This document shows positions 36,891 to 48,645 of a stretch of 64,000 nt of DNA, one piece after another. Numbering within the stretch: the stretch's first letter is position 1; every line of letters starts with the position of its first letter. Below the pieces are notes generated by a model, which was not told where the DNA came from, made no database searches, and was given only the letters and a program-made list of their open reading frames with translations. The stretch spans positions 34,123,001 to 34,187,000 of the forward strand of contig CM060189.1 of assembly GCA_030549335.1 (NCBI GenBank). Direction: 5' to 3'. Position numbers and translations under genes: made by a program. Source of the DNA: Pontederia crassipes. Taxonomy: Eukaryota > Streptophyta > Magnoliopsida > Commelinales > Pontederiaceae.

Positions 36891-37672
36891 AATTATATGT
36901 ATACAGATATAATGTAATTCCTTCCTTCTAGAACCAATTGCTTTCAAGGATTCTGTAAAAACCAAAATCTTAATTTTCTGGTTGTTTTACTTCTTGCGAG
37001 ATCAAGTAAAACGAGTGATTTGATAAGCGTTCGTCATCACTTCTGGAGCCTCTTGATTTCAAGGATTCCTAAAATGAAAATGAACATAAACAATGTAATG
37101 CAGTTTCTATCTACTACTCGCTAGATCATGTTAAAACAGTGGCGCCCGCGTCTTGTTCATGTGTAGTAACTTTTTTTTACTGCCACCTCGGTGTTTGGAA
37201 GTGGCACCATGCGACGGAGTGCACTAACATATTAGAGTCTCGACTCATCGTGGAGTCCCACTAACCTGATGTCATCTCAGACATCATGTCTAATTATGAT
37301 GAATAAAGCTTTCAACGAATTTTTTTTTACATTCATAAAAATTTGAATTTTAGATCTTTACTTAACCCTAACTTGTCGAGTAAAATTGAATTATTACGCG
37401 GAGAACTTATATAATGAATATTTATTAGCGCACTGTCCGATATCTTTCATTTCTTTAGGAGGAAAAGAAAAACGTGAAAAAGTAGTCCAATTTAATTGTA
37501 TGCAGTGGAACGTTACTGTTGACTGTGTGTTTGGAAGGGAAAGTTGACTTGTAATTAGTTCCCGAGAATATGAGGATTTGGTTGATTAATTATGACGTTT
37601 GGACGGAGATTCTTATGACGAAGAACTACACATTATATATCTCCATATTGATCGGATGAATACTGAAATATA

Positions 37673-38348
37673 GGGGCTACTTGATTGAAGAATACATGTT
37701 GGAATATCATATTATTCTTGAAATATAGTTAAATACGTGATGAAATCAGATTAAAATGATTAAACTTTGGAAAATGCGAAATCATCTTGAAATGAATAAA
37801 ACCATCATTTTTAACTTCATGACGAAAATAGAAGAATATTTATATTCTCATCCTTTTTAATTTTTTAAATCATATTTTATTTTTAAAATATTAATAAAAT
37901 ATTATTATATTAATATTTGTATAATACTAAACGTCAACTCTAATGATAAAATATTTTAATTATATAATATTATATTTTTAAAAATTATTCTCTTCGAATC
38001 AAACGAGAGATAGAATAGAAATATGTTTACTTTTTTAGAATACACTATTCTATTGATTTATTCCTTTTTATTTTATCCCGTGACCAAAGTTCTATGTCAT
38101 ATTAATATAATAATGTATGGGTAAAATTTAAAAATTAAAGTACGATTAATAAGTTGAAGAATATGATATTCTAGTGTTTTATAAAATATGCATATTCTGT
38201 TTTGAAGAATAAACTAAGTGATTTTACATGTTTCGAAGTGATTTTTCATTTTTCAATGTTTGACCAAATTATTCTAATTTTGACTCGCGTTTGGCTGTAT
38301 TCCAAGAATATAGCGATATTCTGTGATTTATTCCATAACCAAATGGCC
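37673..38348. mobile_element. Putative MITE with degenerate long inverted ends
   Basis: About 50 bp at the left (GGGCTACTTGATTGAAGAAT...) pair imperfectly with about 50 bp at the right (reverse: GGCCATTTGGTTATGGAATA...), both including a TATTCTTG(A/G)AATA block. The body is AT-rich and non-coding. It lies in duplication copy 1 and not in copy 2. No target duplication is clear. Confidence 0.45.
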
Positions 38349-38419
38349 AATTGTTATCTCCTATCAGCTCATTCCAGACCACCATTCTACATTGAGCAAA
38401 TTGAAGCTTGTTGATTTCA

Positions 38420-38875
38420 CACTATAAAAAAATTGTTGAATAATGACCCAAATTAACGTAGTAAAACAAGGCGTCGCTATATCGACGTGACATCGGATCG
38501 ACAAAATAAGACGATAATCACCTCTCATAGCTTCTATTTAGCGTCACATTAGCGTTACAGAGTGTGACGCTAAATGCGATACCATAGAGATGTTACACTA
38601 TTATCATGCGTGAAAACGAGAAAGTGTGACATGCATAAACTTCTCGCAAGGACACTTTTCGCGTCATTATAATGTTGCAATATCATCAACTTGTGACATT
38701 AGTAGCGTCGCGTTTGTCCTTGGCGCCATTGCGACTTTAATAACTACGGAACGCCGACGTCTCCATCTTATGACATCATGTCAATGCTAATATGTGATTA
38801 TTTATTTTAGCCACGCTTTAGTGTCGTGTTAGCAACCTTGTGGGTGCGTCGCAAATCGACAAATTTCATACAGTG
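38420..38875. mobile_element. 456-bp CACTA MITE with TSD TCA
   Basis: It begins CACTATAAAAAAATTGTTGA and ends in the reverse of CACTGTATGAAATTTGTCGA; the two arms agree at about 16 of 20 positions. TCA immediately precedes (38417-38419) and follows (38876-38878), the 3-bp duplication expected for CACTA transposition. Internally it carries GCGTC/GACGCTA motifs and matches Cac2. It has no coding capacity and would depend on transposase from elsewhere. Confidence 0.88.
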
Positions 38876-38878
38876 TCA

Positions 38879-39522
38879 AGTGAGAATGGAGATTGCTCCG
38901 TAACATAGTAATATTTGACCAGATTTGATTGTTCCATTATCCATACATTGTGGATAAAATGTCCAAGATGTGCAGGCTGAGTCGTTTATGAAGAGTCAAG
39001 ACCAATAAAAGCTTGCTCAAATTTCATTGAGAATGCAATGAGCATGAATCGTGTGATGCTGAGAAAACTGACGAAGTGCAAGAGACATGCAATAACAACC
39101 AACACACAGTGCAATACTTGCATAAAACCTTGCTCGAATGTCACATAGAAAATAGCTGCGTCGAGTGAAAATCGCAGAGTACCAGAGGTCGACGCAACGT
39201 GCGAAACAGAGTCCAAATCGATAGAGCAAAAAGGTCGAAAATCGTCAAGAGGTCGAAGAAATATCACATACTTTGGAGCCGAATCTCGTCCGATGTTGCC
39301 GATCATCCTCTCGGCACAACCAAGCTAGGGTTTCGCCGGCAACAAAGGAGGAGGAGAGAGATGAAGTGGAAATTAAGGGATAAAGAATGGCATGGGTTGC
39401 GAGGTGAGTTCACGCACCAGAAGCGAAAGTTGCAAGTTCTCAACGCCTACGAGAACCTTTTCACGGCACTTATCAAAATTTTGTACGTTGATCAGAACTT
39501 GAATTCCGATAGAGCTCATGAC
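38879..39522. other. Unassigned segment with a leader-like stretch on the minus strand
   Basis: On the minus strand, CT-rich DNA and an AAACCCTAG box (39326-39334) precede an ATG at 39306 that opens 106 codons to 38986. The AAACCCTA (telo-box) motif is common in 5' leaders of plant housekeeping genes. The protein (starting MIGNIGRDSAPK) is not recognised and becomes hydrophobic without domain features. It may be a captured gene start or chance; I do not call a gene. A competing plus-strand frame at 39199-39543 is equally unsupported. Confidence 0.3.
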
Positions 39523-39578
39523 TGTAATGTATCGGCCTTTTAATAATAAAAAAAAGAAATATGAAACGAGCGGTCGGC

Positions 39579-39652
39579 AGGGGAGGCATCGCCTCCCCTA
39601 CCTTCCGCCGTTTCGCCTCCGGCCGACCAAGGGTCGACCGGGGCGTATAAAA
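39579..39652 (+). promoter_or_regulatory. TATA box with upstream perfect hairpin
   Basis: AGGGGAGGC-ATC-GCCTCCCCT (39579-39599) is a perfect 9-bp inverted repeat with a 3-nt loop. TATAAAA follows at 39646-39652 in a GC-rich setting. This is a plausible core promoter of the LTR on the plus strand, with transcription starting about 30 bp downstream. Confidence 0.55.
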
Positions 39653-40089
39653 GGGGAGGAGGGTCGCCCTTTGCGCCCTCTTGGAACCCCTGCCAACCAC
39701 CTCCTCCCCCTTCCTCGTCTTCTTCTCGTCCGGCGATCGGCGTGCGCGAGCGGCAGAGCAGAGCAGCGACGTACCGTAGCGACCGACGACCCTCGACACA
39801 CACCTTTGACCCTCCCTCACATACGCAAGGACCGAGCGTCTCCCCCGCACCGATCAGGAACGTTCGACGATGATCGGACGACGAGCAGTGATCCGACTCG
39901 ATTTCTGACAAAGAAAAGGTACCTTAGCGTTAAAATCCTATAGACGATGATTTAATGTTCATTTGATACGTAAAGTAGGTTCATATTGATCCTGAAGTGA
40001 ATTCCTACAAGTTTCGTATTTGCATCGGCGTCAATTGACGGCCGGAAAGCCGCCGGAATCAATGGAGAAATTCGGCGGTCCTATTTTAT

Positions 40090-40440
40090 CGCAGAGATCG
40101 GTCGACCGATTCTACCAGCGGTCGACCGGTCGGTGCACAGAACTCACTTGAGTTCTTCTTAATTGGTGGACCGGCCTCACCACGGCGGTCGACCGACCTC
40201 TCTGTCAAAGAATAAATTCGAACTTACCATCGGTCGACCGGTTCCAGAGAACGGTCGACCGATCCGATGCGCAGTGCGCATCTTCATAACTTAGCGAACG
40301 GTCGATCGACACCCTATATGGTCGACCGATTCGCAGATTTGTCCAACCAAAGAATTCGGCCGACCGACCCTAGAGGACCGATCGACCGGTACTAGTGAAG
40401 CGGTCGACCGGTCCATCAGAAATGGTCGACCGATCCGACA
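40090..40440. repeat. Cluster of CGGTCGACCG palindromes
   Basis: About eleven copies or one-base variants of the 10-bp palindrome CGGTCGACCG occur in 350 bp, near 40096, 40118, 40184, 40232, 40252, 40300, 40320, 40358, 40379, 40401 and 40424. Spacing is irregular and the DNA between copies is not repeated, so this is not a simple satellite. No gene is present. Confidence 0.85.
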
Positions 40441-41804
40441 GAGACCCATTGATTTAAACTTAAACAGATTGATTCACTCCTAATCTTAATTACGACTCTG
40501 ACCAGTTCACCTATACTGGCTGAGTCTCACTGTGCAAGGATCAACTTTCAGTGAACCCTAAATCATAGATGTCATTGTAACTAAAGATAATTAAAGTAAA
40601 GACAAAGATGCGAGATTGCTATGTGCCGCCCCAATGTTAAAGTAAAGATCAGAGATTAAAGCAATGGGGGATAGGTAGTTAGCTGAGGGGACAACGAAGC
40701 TACTGGCTTAAATGCCCACTATTCCTGAGATTTCAAGCATTCTCCCACCGATATCTCAAATTGAAGGGTGATGCTATGGTCACACCTCTTCCATTAAAGA
40801 TTAAAGTATTATGCTAGAGGGACAGATATCTAAGCTGAGAAGACAGTGAACATACAGTTCTAGTAACCGACCATTGTTCCTGGATTGTAAGAATTCTTCT
40901 CCCTATCTTTCGAACTGGGTGAGGTAATAACACCCACCTCTTTTCCCGTTTACGGGCTTTCTGGCATCAGTGAATCAGAGAGGCACCCCTGATATCCCAA
41001 CCTAATAAAGTCGAGCTCGCATAGGACAACCAACTTTAAGGATATCTTAGTAATGTAAAAGACGTAGCACAACTCACAGCAGAGCAATACAAAGTAAAGT
41101 AAAGAAGAGTATTGAAAAGTAAAGCAAGGTAAAGTAAAGCAATGTACAACAGAGTAATGTAAAGTAAAGTACTATAAAGTAAAGCAGAGTTATTGTAAAG
41201 TAAAAACAGAGTAACGTAAAGATAAAGTATTATCACAGCAAGGAATAGAGTATTGATACGGCTAGAGATTCATATATATATTGATTTCCTGATCATCACT
41301 GATCATTATTTCACGTCTATTGCTATTGTACTGGGCAATCTTTGCTCATGGGTATTCTATTCCCTTGCATTGGGATTTTGTAGGTGAGAATGCCAATTGA
41401 TGGGGTGATGGAGGGCGCAGAGCTTGGAGAACACTACACATGACTGATCTTCCGCTTCAAGCTTTCTTGCTATATCTAGTTCATGTTATTGTAGTTTGTT
41501 TAGAGACATCATGGCTTCCACTCATTGAACCTTTTCTTGCATGTTGAACTTGATGCATTTTCGTCTCAGTATTTAACGTTTGAACTTTCGCATATTGAAC
41601 TATTTATTATTAATTGTTTCTTATCTTTTCACCTTCGAACTTTCGTATTAAAGTCTTTAATTGTATTTCCTTTTTCTTATTATATGAATGTCACGTAAGT
41701 TATTTTGTTGAACGATAAAGGTCAGTAGAGCAGTAGATAGTGTAGCATTCTCGGAGTCAATCTGATCGCCTACGTGACGGGAGGTGCGATTCTTGGGCGT
41801 TACA

Positions 41805-42029
41805 ACGATAATTTCAACTGATCAATTATGGTTTCTAGTTTAACTTTGTGAGCAATCCACGTACGCAAAAAATACAAATATTTAAATGATTAATTAACCA
41901 ACAGCAATACTTTCACAAGGAAGCTCTACTTAGGATATATATATATATAATCCCTAATTTTAATTTCTCTGGACGCGCACGTAGGTGTACGGATTAAGAT
42001 GCATGCATGTATCCATCCCATATACGTTA
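41805..42029. other. P450-1 3' flank, shared with P450-2
   Basis: The downstream flank resembles 57360-57991 beside the second P450: both have ACGTACGC(A/G)AAAAATACAAA and a TTTCTCTGGA block before the stop codon. It marks one edge of the duplicated segment. Confidence 0.7.
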
Positions 42030-44490
42030 TTAAGGTCTCCACGGTTTCGGGACGAGTTGGAGCCCATTCCTCAAACGCATGGTCAGTCCAGGCGCCTCGG
42101 TCGCATCGAACTCTTCTTCCCAGCTTTTGGGGGCTTCCCAGTCGAATTGGTACACGAGGTTCGCCACCGCGATCTCCACGGAGGCGACGGCGAACGGCAT
42201 CCCAGAGCAAAACCGCCGGCCGGAGCCGAAGGGGATGTACTGGAAGTCGTTCCCCTTGTAATCCACGGCGGAGTCCAGGAACCTCTCAGGGCGGAACTCG
42301 TCGGGGGCCTCCCAGTACCTGGGGTCCCTGGAGATGGCCCAGGCGTTGATGACCACCCTCGTGCCCTTGGGGATGTGGTACCCCTGCAGCTCGCAGTCCT
42401 CCATGGACTGTCGCGGGAGCAGCAGCGGCGCCGGAGGGTGCAGGCGGAGGACTTCCTTCACCACAGCTTTCAAGTAGGGCATCTTCTCCAGCTCTTCGCT
42501 TTTGACCCCGTCTTTCCCAGCCGCCGCCCCTCTCACCTCCTCTTGCAGTTTCTTCATGGCTTTCGGGCTCTGGACGAGCTCCGCCATACACCACTCGAGC
42601 GTGACGTGCGAAGTGTCGGTTCCGGCGGTGAACATGTCCTGCGCAAACAATTCATCGACATTAAAAAAAAAATAGTATCGTAGTTAAGTGGTCAATTTTA
42701 TTTATTTAAGTAGGCCATGAGTCACCCTTATAATTAAATCCGTCTGAGTCGCAATACGACAATAAAAATTCAAGAGCTTAAATTTATACGTTACGTACGT
42801 ACTAGTAGTATAAAATGAATTCCATAATAGGCTTCTTTCTTACATTAATGGTCTGGAATTTACAAGTTAGATATAATATAGTTTAATGATCAACGTAATG
42901 CACCAGTTTGTTAACACTATATGAAAAATAATTTATTTATCACAGTTTGAGTATGCTATCGTGATTCGTTATTAAAATTAACTATATGAAGAATAGTATT
43001 TTTCATATATACATTATCCATATGTGAAGATAGACTTATATGATAGTACAGAAAAAAAAAAGTTATGATGTCTTTTGCATGTATAATGAAAACATGCTCA
43101 TACGGTATGATCATTATGATTTTGTACGTGGGATCCTAGAATTATGAGTCTATCTTTATGGTGCATACCAAATTCTTTATATATATGCAAGCTACATAAA
43201 ATATTTACGTATACATGATTTTAATGTAGGTATATATATAAACTTACATGATAATTTGGTTATTATAGATTTTTACGTATGAACATTATTCTTTGATCCA
43301 TATTTATTCTGATAAATTAATTAATATATATTCTATCACTTTAATCATGTTGTATTGCATCGATTTTTTTTTCTTTGTATTCATCTTGAAACTTCAGACT
43401 TCGGCAGCTTATTTTTTTCGTGTTATCTCACCCGGTTCCAGGATTTGAGATTTTATTGTATTAAGGATTATTTGTAACTCAAAAAGAAAAAGAAAAAAAG
43501 GAAAAAACAGAAAAAGAAAAAAGAAATACTTACCACCATAATTCCCCTGATGTTATCCATAGTGATGGGTAGCACCTCCGTCTTCTCCTTGTCAATATGA
43601 GCGAGGAACTCATGCAGGAAGCCCTTCTCCTCTCCATCGTCGTCCTTCAAATGATCCAAATGCTCCGTGATCAACTCGTCGAAGAACGCGTCCCATCTCT
43701 TCGCGACTCTCTTGGTCCGCACGCCCATGCCGAACAAGTCATCGACCCACCCCAACGACGGGAAGTAATCCCCGACGAAGATTTCGCCGAAGACGAAGAT
43801 GGAGTCCTTCAGCAGCTGCCACACGTGCGCCTTCCTGCTCTCCCCCATCAGTCTCGCCCCCCCGATGGACCTGCAGACGAGGTCATTGATGTAGAGGCCG
43901 AATACCTCTCGCATGTCGACCACGTTATCGTCCCCAGACCTGGTGGACACCTCCGTCGCCGTCGAGGAAGAAGCGGCTCGAGAGATCATCTCTACCATCC
44001 GAGCCACCTCTTCCTCTCTTTTGTACTGGTTGGCGCGAACCTTCGCGGTGCTCAGGAAGTGGAGGCCGCAGAGCTTCTTGGCTTGCCGCCAGAAGTCGCC
44101 GTAGGGGGCGAAGCCGACGTCCAGGCGCTTGTACATGAGGAGGTAGGAACCTTTGAGGAAGGGCCTGTCGGCGAAGACGACGTCGTACGTTCTGGTGATC
44201 TCCTTGGCCATCTCCGGCGAGGAGACCAGGAGGGTTGGCACTTGGCCCATGTAGACGAGCAAGAGCGGTCCATACTTGTCGGAGAGGGCGGCGAGGGAGC
44301 GATGTGGAAGGTTGCCGATCTGGTGGAGGTTGCCTATGAACGGTATCCTGGGTGGGGAAGGAAGCCGCCGTGCACCGCGCGACGCTTTGCGGCGCCCCAG
44401 AAGCAGCAAGAGGAGAGGAAGGCCGCAAAGCAGCAAGAGTGAGATGGTGAGGGCCGATGGCTGATCAAGTGAGGACTGTAAGAGAGACAT
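42030..44490 (-). CDS. CYP71-clan cytochrome P450 (P450-1), two exons
   Basis: Exon 1 is 44490-43534 and exon 2 is 42638-42030, joined in phase 0 by a GTAAG...GCAG intron of 895 bp, giving 521 residues, close to the family's usual 500. It has an N-terminal membrane anchor (about residues 12-35), a proline hinge (LPSPPRIPFIGNL), the I-helix AGTDTS (about 324-329), the K-helix ExxR (KEVLR, about 381-384), PERF and the heme loop PFGSGRRFCSG with ligand Cys about 463. The usual CPG is CSG here and in P450-2. I chose the ATG at 44490 rather than the in-frame one at 44532 because a TATA box at 44534-44539 leaves no room for the longer form. It is an ER monooxygenase using P450 reductase; its substrate cannot be told from sequence. 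Confidence 0.92.
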
Positions 44491-44533
44491 TTTTGCTTGG
44501 AGGTGATGTCTTTCCGCTATGTGCCTTTCCACA

Positions 44534-44539
44534 TTTATA
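44534..44539 (-). promoter_or_regulatory. TATA box of P450-1
   Basis: The minus strand reads CTATAAATG 44 bp before the chosen ATG. A start of transcription about 30 bp downstream would leave a very short leader of roughly 15-20 bases and would exclude the upstream ATG at 44532. Confidence 0.65.
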
Positions 44540-44540
44540 G

Positions 44541-45499
44541 CGGAGTGCAGCCGGGAACAAGTGTCAGGTGAGGGTTAACTTTCAATTCTCCTGCATATAT
44601 ACACTTCTTTTTAAAGTTTTTAAAGTTTCTTCATCTCTTTGCATGAGCAAGTTGGACTGTTGGAGGACGTGCATTTTTTCCTACCCATAATCAATACATA
44701 ATATTAATGGTTGACGATTTCTTAACGAAAAGGATAGAAATCAATGACATAAGACAGTACTATAAAAAAATAATTAATAGTCGAAAGAGAATTTATTAGT
44801 TAATTTGTTTCTATTATATACATATTTTTTTGAAAAATTCCGTTGATTTGGCAAAAGTACTGATGAGTGCTTTAATTGTCTATGGTTGTGTTTGGCACAC
44901 AGTTTAAAGTAGAATATAGTAGTTTACCTTGGTTAAAACGTTAACTAAAGTGTTTGGTAAGTGACCTGATTGAGATAAGCCAAAATTACAACATAAAAAA
45001 TTGTGTTTAACTATAAATATAAAAATAATTCTTATCCTCATATTTTAAACTTTTGAATTGATTGGTAGCACATCCTATTTAACAACAATTTTACTTTAAC
45101 TGCAAAAAAAAAATCAAAGTTTATATAGGGTTGAAATGGAACTATAGTTTTTTTTTTCAACCGAGATCCACTTATGTTCAAGATTATTAATATCTGATTA
45201 ATCTAATGTTCAGATGAAAATAATATGAATAAATCCTCATCATTTAAAATTAAATCTAAAACTAATAGCACCTACCGACTTTAAGACATAACCCCAATAT
45301 TTGGTTGCGTCGATCATCCTCCGTTGAAATGGAACTATGGCTTTGGATAAGAGAAGCCGAAAAAATTACATAATTCGAAGATAAGTTTTTCGAACTCAGT
45401 CGATTTGCTTTGTAATATTATTTTGATATTATAAAGGTAGTCATTAGCCCATTAGAGTGCGCAAAAAATAAGCCGGCGACGAAGACTATGTTAAACTTA
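44541..45499. other. AT-rich upstream region of P450-1
   Basis: No gene is seen. A phrase GGTTGTGTTTGG near 44886 resembles a MITE terminus but I found no matching partner. The P450-1 promoter lies at the left end of this stretch. Confidence 0.65.
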
Positions 45500-46156
45500 G
45501 GCTCTGTTTGCAACATCAAAATTAGCATTTCAAATAGTATTTAGCGATTCGAATGTTAAAGTTTTAGATAAATGATAAAAATAAATAGTGTTTAGTGTTT
45601 CATATGAGAATATTGAAAAGCTACTTCAACTAGCTTCTAACGTTCAAAGGTTAGCGTTTTATAAATTTTTCCAATTTACCTTTATTCAAATACATTATTT
45701 AATTATAACTTATCTTATTATTTTCTCATTTTTATTTTATAATCAATTAACTATATTTGTTTTTATATTCATGCTTAATTAATTGAAAATTATTTATATG
45801 TTAACAATGAATAAAAAAATAATTTCACATTAATCCTTTTATATCATGAGTGCACTATATAAAAATTATTGTCAATATAAATTTCTATATATTTTAACAA
45901 AAAAATTAGTTACAAAATTTTATTTTATTTAATTAAGATATAAATATTTAATTTATTTGTATATAATGTAATTTATATAGTGCTTAAATTAAATAATTTA
46001 TTTATGTCATTTTGTATTCATTAGTCAATTCTACCGTTAAGTTTACCAAACACTCATTCATTACAATATTTAACCGCTAATAATCATCCGCTACCCGTTA
46101 TCCGCTAGTTAATCTGTTATCAGTTAGTTAAATCGTTAATAATGTCAAACATAGCC
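45500..46156. mobile_element. PIF/Harbinger-type (Tourist-like) MITE, 657 bp
   Basis: Ends are GGCTCTGTTTG and CAAACATAGCC (10 of 11 paired), flanked by TTA at 45497-45499 and 46157-46159, the 3-bp TTA/TAA duplication typical of PIF/Harbinger. The body is AT-rich and non-coding. It sits about 1 kb upstream of P450-1. Confidence 0.8.
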
Positions 46157-46378
46157 TTAGACATGAAAGACAAATTCCATACAAAGCACCAAACTCTCTT
46201 CTACGAACAAAGAGCTTTGGACTTTTTTTTCGGTGGGGAGTATGGTCAAAGCCACGGGAACAAATTTAAGAGTTTTGGACTTTTAAGTTCAGGGATTATA
46301 TTAGAGAGATATTTTTCTTTTGCGCAATTTTTTATTGCAGGAGGGAGCTCACCTTTTCACTCAGATTTTAATATAGTT
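46157..46378. other. Short spacer, nothing recognised
   Basis: This is spacer between the MITE and the LINE tail, without repeat or gene signals. Confidence 0.7.
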
Positions 46379-48645
46379 ACAACAACAACAACAAAATCTT
46401 ATCCCACTAGGTGGGGTCGGCTACATGGATCATACGACGCTATTCCGCTCTATTAGTAATCAAACTTTTCGGTATATTATTCACCAATAGATCTTGCTCT
46501 ATTAGTTCGCCAAGTGTCCGCCTTGGCCTCCCTCTCCCTCTTTTAATCGGACTCCAGATTATTTGATCTACTCTTCTTACTGGCGCATCTAATGGTCTTC
46601 TCTGAACATGACCAAACCATCTCAAACGATTCTCTACCATTTTCTCACTAATAGGAGCCACTCTGACTCGTTCACGTATATGGTCATTCCTAATCTTATC
46701 TAATCTTGTATGACCACACATCCATCTCAACATCCTCATTTCGGCTACCCTCACTTTACGTTCATGTTGTCCCTTCATAGCCCAACATTCACTACCATAT
46801 AACACTGCTGGCCTTATAGCAGTACGATAGAATTTTCCTTTAACTTTATTGGATATTTTTCTATCACAAAGAACTCCAGTGGCTTTCCTCCACTTACACC
46901 AACCAGCTTGAATTCTATGATTAACATCGTCATCAATCTCACCATCTTGTCTTATAATTGATCATAAATATTTAAACTTTGTCACTTGAGGAATTATATC
47001 CTCCCCTAGCCTAACTTTCAAATCGTCTTTAAGTTGTTTATTTGTGAAATTGCTATGCATATATTCTGTTTTATTCCTACTTAAACGAAAACCCTTTGAC
47101 TCCAACGTATTTCTCCATATTTCCAATTTTGTATTAATCTCTTCTCTTGAATCCGCTAAAAGTACTATATCATCCACAAATAATATGCACTTAGGTACCT
47201 CCTCTGTGATACTCTCGGTTATAGCATTGATAACTAAGTTAAATAGATACGGGCTTAAAGCTGATCCTTGATGTAGGCCAATTCCTATAGGAAATTCATT
47301 TGTCTCACCTCCGGGTGTCCTAACCCTAGTCAATGCCCCATCGTACATATCTTGTATTACCTTAATGTAGGCAACACTCACCCTCTTCTTTTGCAAGGCT
47401 TTCCAAAGTACATCCATTGGTACCCGATCATACGCCTTCTCTAAGTCAATGAAAGCCATATGTAAGTCTCTTCTCCTACTTCGATACTTCTCCATCATCC
47501 CCCTTAGTAAATAAATCACCTCTGTAGTGGATCTTCCTGGCATGAACCCAAATTGTCTCTCAGAAATACTAGTCTCCATTCTCAATCTATGCTCAATCAC
47601 TTTTTCCCATAATTTCATTGTGTGACTCATAAGTTTAATCCCTCTATAATTTGCACAATTCTGAATATCCCCTTTATTTTTGTAAATAGGAACTAATGTA
47701 CTTAATCTCCAATCATCAGGCATCTTTTTCGACCGTAAAATCTCATTAAATAGTTTACATAACCACAATACACATTTTTCTCCTAAACATTTCCAAACTT
47801 CAATCGGTATACCATCCGGTCCAATGGCTTTACCATTCTCCATTTTCTTAAGAGCTTCGCTAACCTCCGAGACTCTAATTCTACGATAAAATGACCTATT
47901 AAGCTCACATTCACTAACTGTCAAGTCCTCCAAATCACAACAGGAACATTCACATCCATCATTAAATAGCTTATAGAAATATTCTTCCCATCTGTTCTTA
48001 ATATCTCCTTCAGTAACTAAAATCTTACCAACTTCATTTTTTATGCATCTTACTTGATCCAAATCTCTCGACTCCTTTTCTTTATTCCTTGCAATCTTGT
48101 AAATCCTTTGTTCACCAGCCTTTGTCCCTAACTCCTTATAAAACCCCTCATATGCTTTAGCACGAGCATCACCAACTGCCTTCTTAGCCTCCCTTTTCGC
48201 CAAACGATACTTTTTCCCAATTGTCAGAACTATTGTTCAAGTGTATCGCCTTGAAACAATTCTTCTTATTACGCACCTTTTCTTGGACCTCCTCATTCCA
48301 CCACCAAGTCTCCTTATCTCGTGGTCCAAAACCTTTTGATTCTCTTAAAATGGCTTTAGCAACCATTTCAACCTTTTTTGCCACATTCTTTCACATGATA
48401 CTAGCATCTCCTTCTAACTTCCACACACTTTCCTCTAATAACTTACTTCTAAAAGTCTCTCGCTTCTCCCCCTTTAACTGCCACCACTTGATCTTTTGAT
48501 CAAAAACTGTTCGGGATTTTAGTTTTATACATTTCATTTGCATATCAAGAACTAACAATCTATGTTGTGTAGTCACCCCATGCCCAGGAATTACTTTGCA
48601 ATTAGTACAGCGTCTTTTATCAGTATTTCTTGTCAAGAAAAAATC
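46379..48645 (-). mobile_element. RTE-type LINE, 5'-truncated
   Basis: On the minus strand the element runs from a truncated endonuclease end through the RT to a 3' end with the plant RTE signature (ADPT-like codons, GGGATAAG, then a TTG repeat tail; ACAACAACAACAAC on the plus strand at 46379). The 5' end is lost within the endonuclease domain near 48640, usual for LINE copies. No target duplication was identified. Confidence 0.88.
46440..48636 (-). pseudogene. RTE LINE reverse transcriptase, broken
   Basis: From the 5' side: the endonuclease-RT linker (CKVIPGHGVTTQHRLLVLDM), then the RT core with MENGKAIGPDGIPIEVWKCLG, LHMAFIDLEKAYDRVP, GLHQGSALSPYLF and the catalytic box CILFVDDIVLLAD (usually FADD, here FVDD with both aspartates), then the C-terminal SECWAMKGQHERKV and RLRWFGHVQRRP. 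Breaks are a TGA about 48388-48393 (tryptophan expected), a one-base frameshift about 48205-48215 in an A run, and a TGA at 46962-46964 (glycine expected). The intact protein nicks target DNA and primes cDNA there; this copy cannot. Confidence 0.9.

Larger units (their letters stand above)
39523..41804 (+). mobile_element. Probable solo LTR of another Ty3/gypsy family
   Basis: The block starts TGTAATG and ends GGGCGTTACA, terminal forms common in plant Ty3/gypsy LTRs. It contains a TATA box, a GC-rich leader, the GTCGAC palindrome cluster, AAAGTAAAG repeats (41080-41240) and a T-rich tail. No primer site follows and no polypurine tract precedes, so only an LTR is present. Flanking bases ATGAC and ACGAT do not match, so the left boundary is uncertain. 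It is absent from duplication copy 2 at 57360, which fits an insertion. Confidence 0.55.

Noticed and set aside
41985..44464. Plus-strand open frames across the P450-1 exons (and the same at 57969-58639)
   Set aside because: They are antisense shadows of GC-rich P450 coding exons, which have clear family motifs on the minus strand.
44492..44532. The upstream ATG at 44532 as the P450-1 start
   Set aside because: It lies immediately beside the TATA box at 44534-44539, too close to be in the transcript, and adds 14 residues before a normal P450 anchor.
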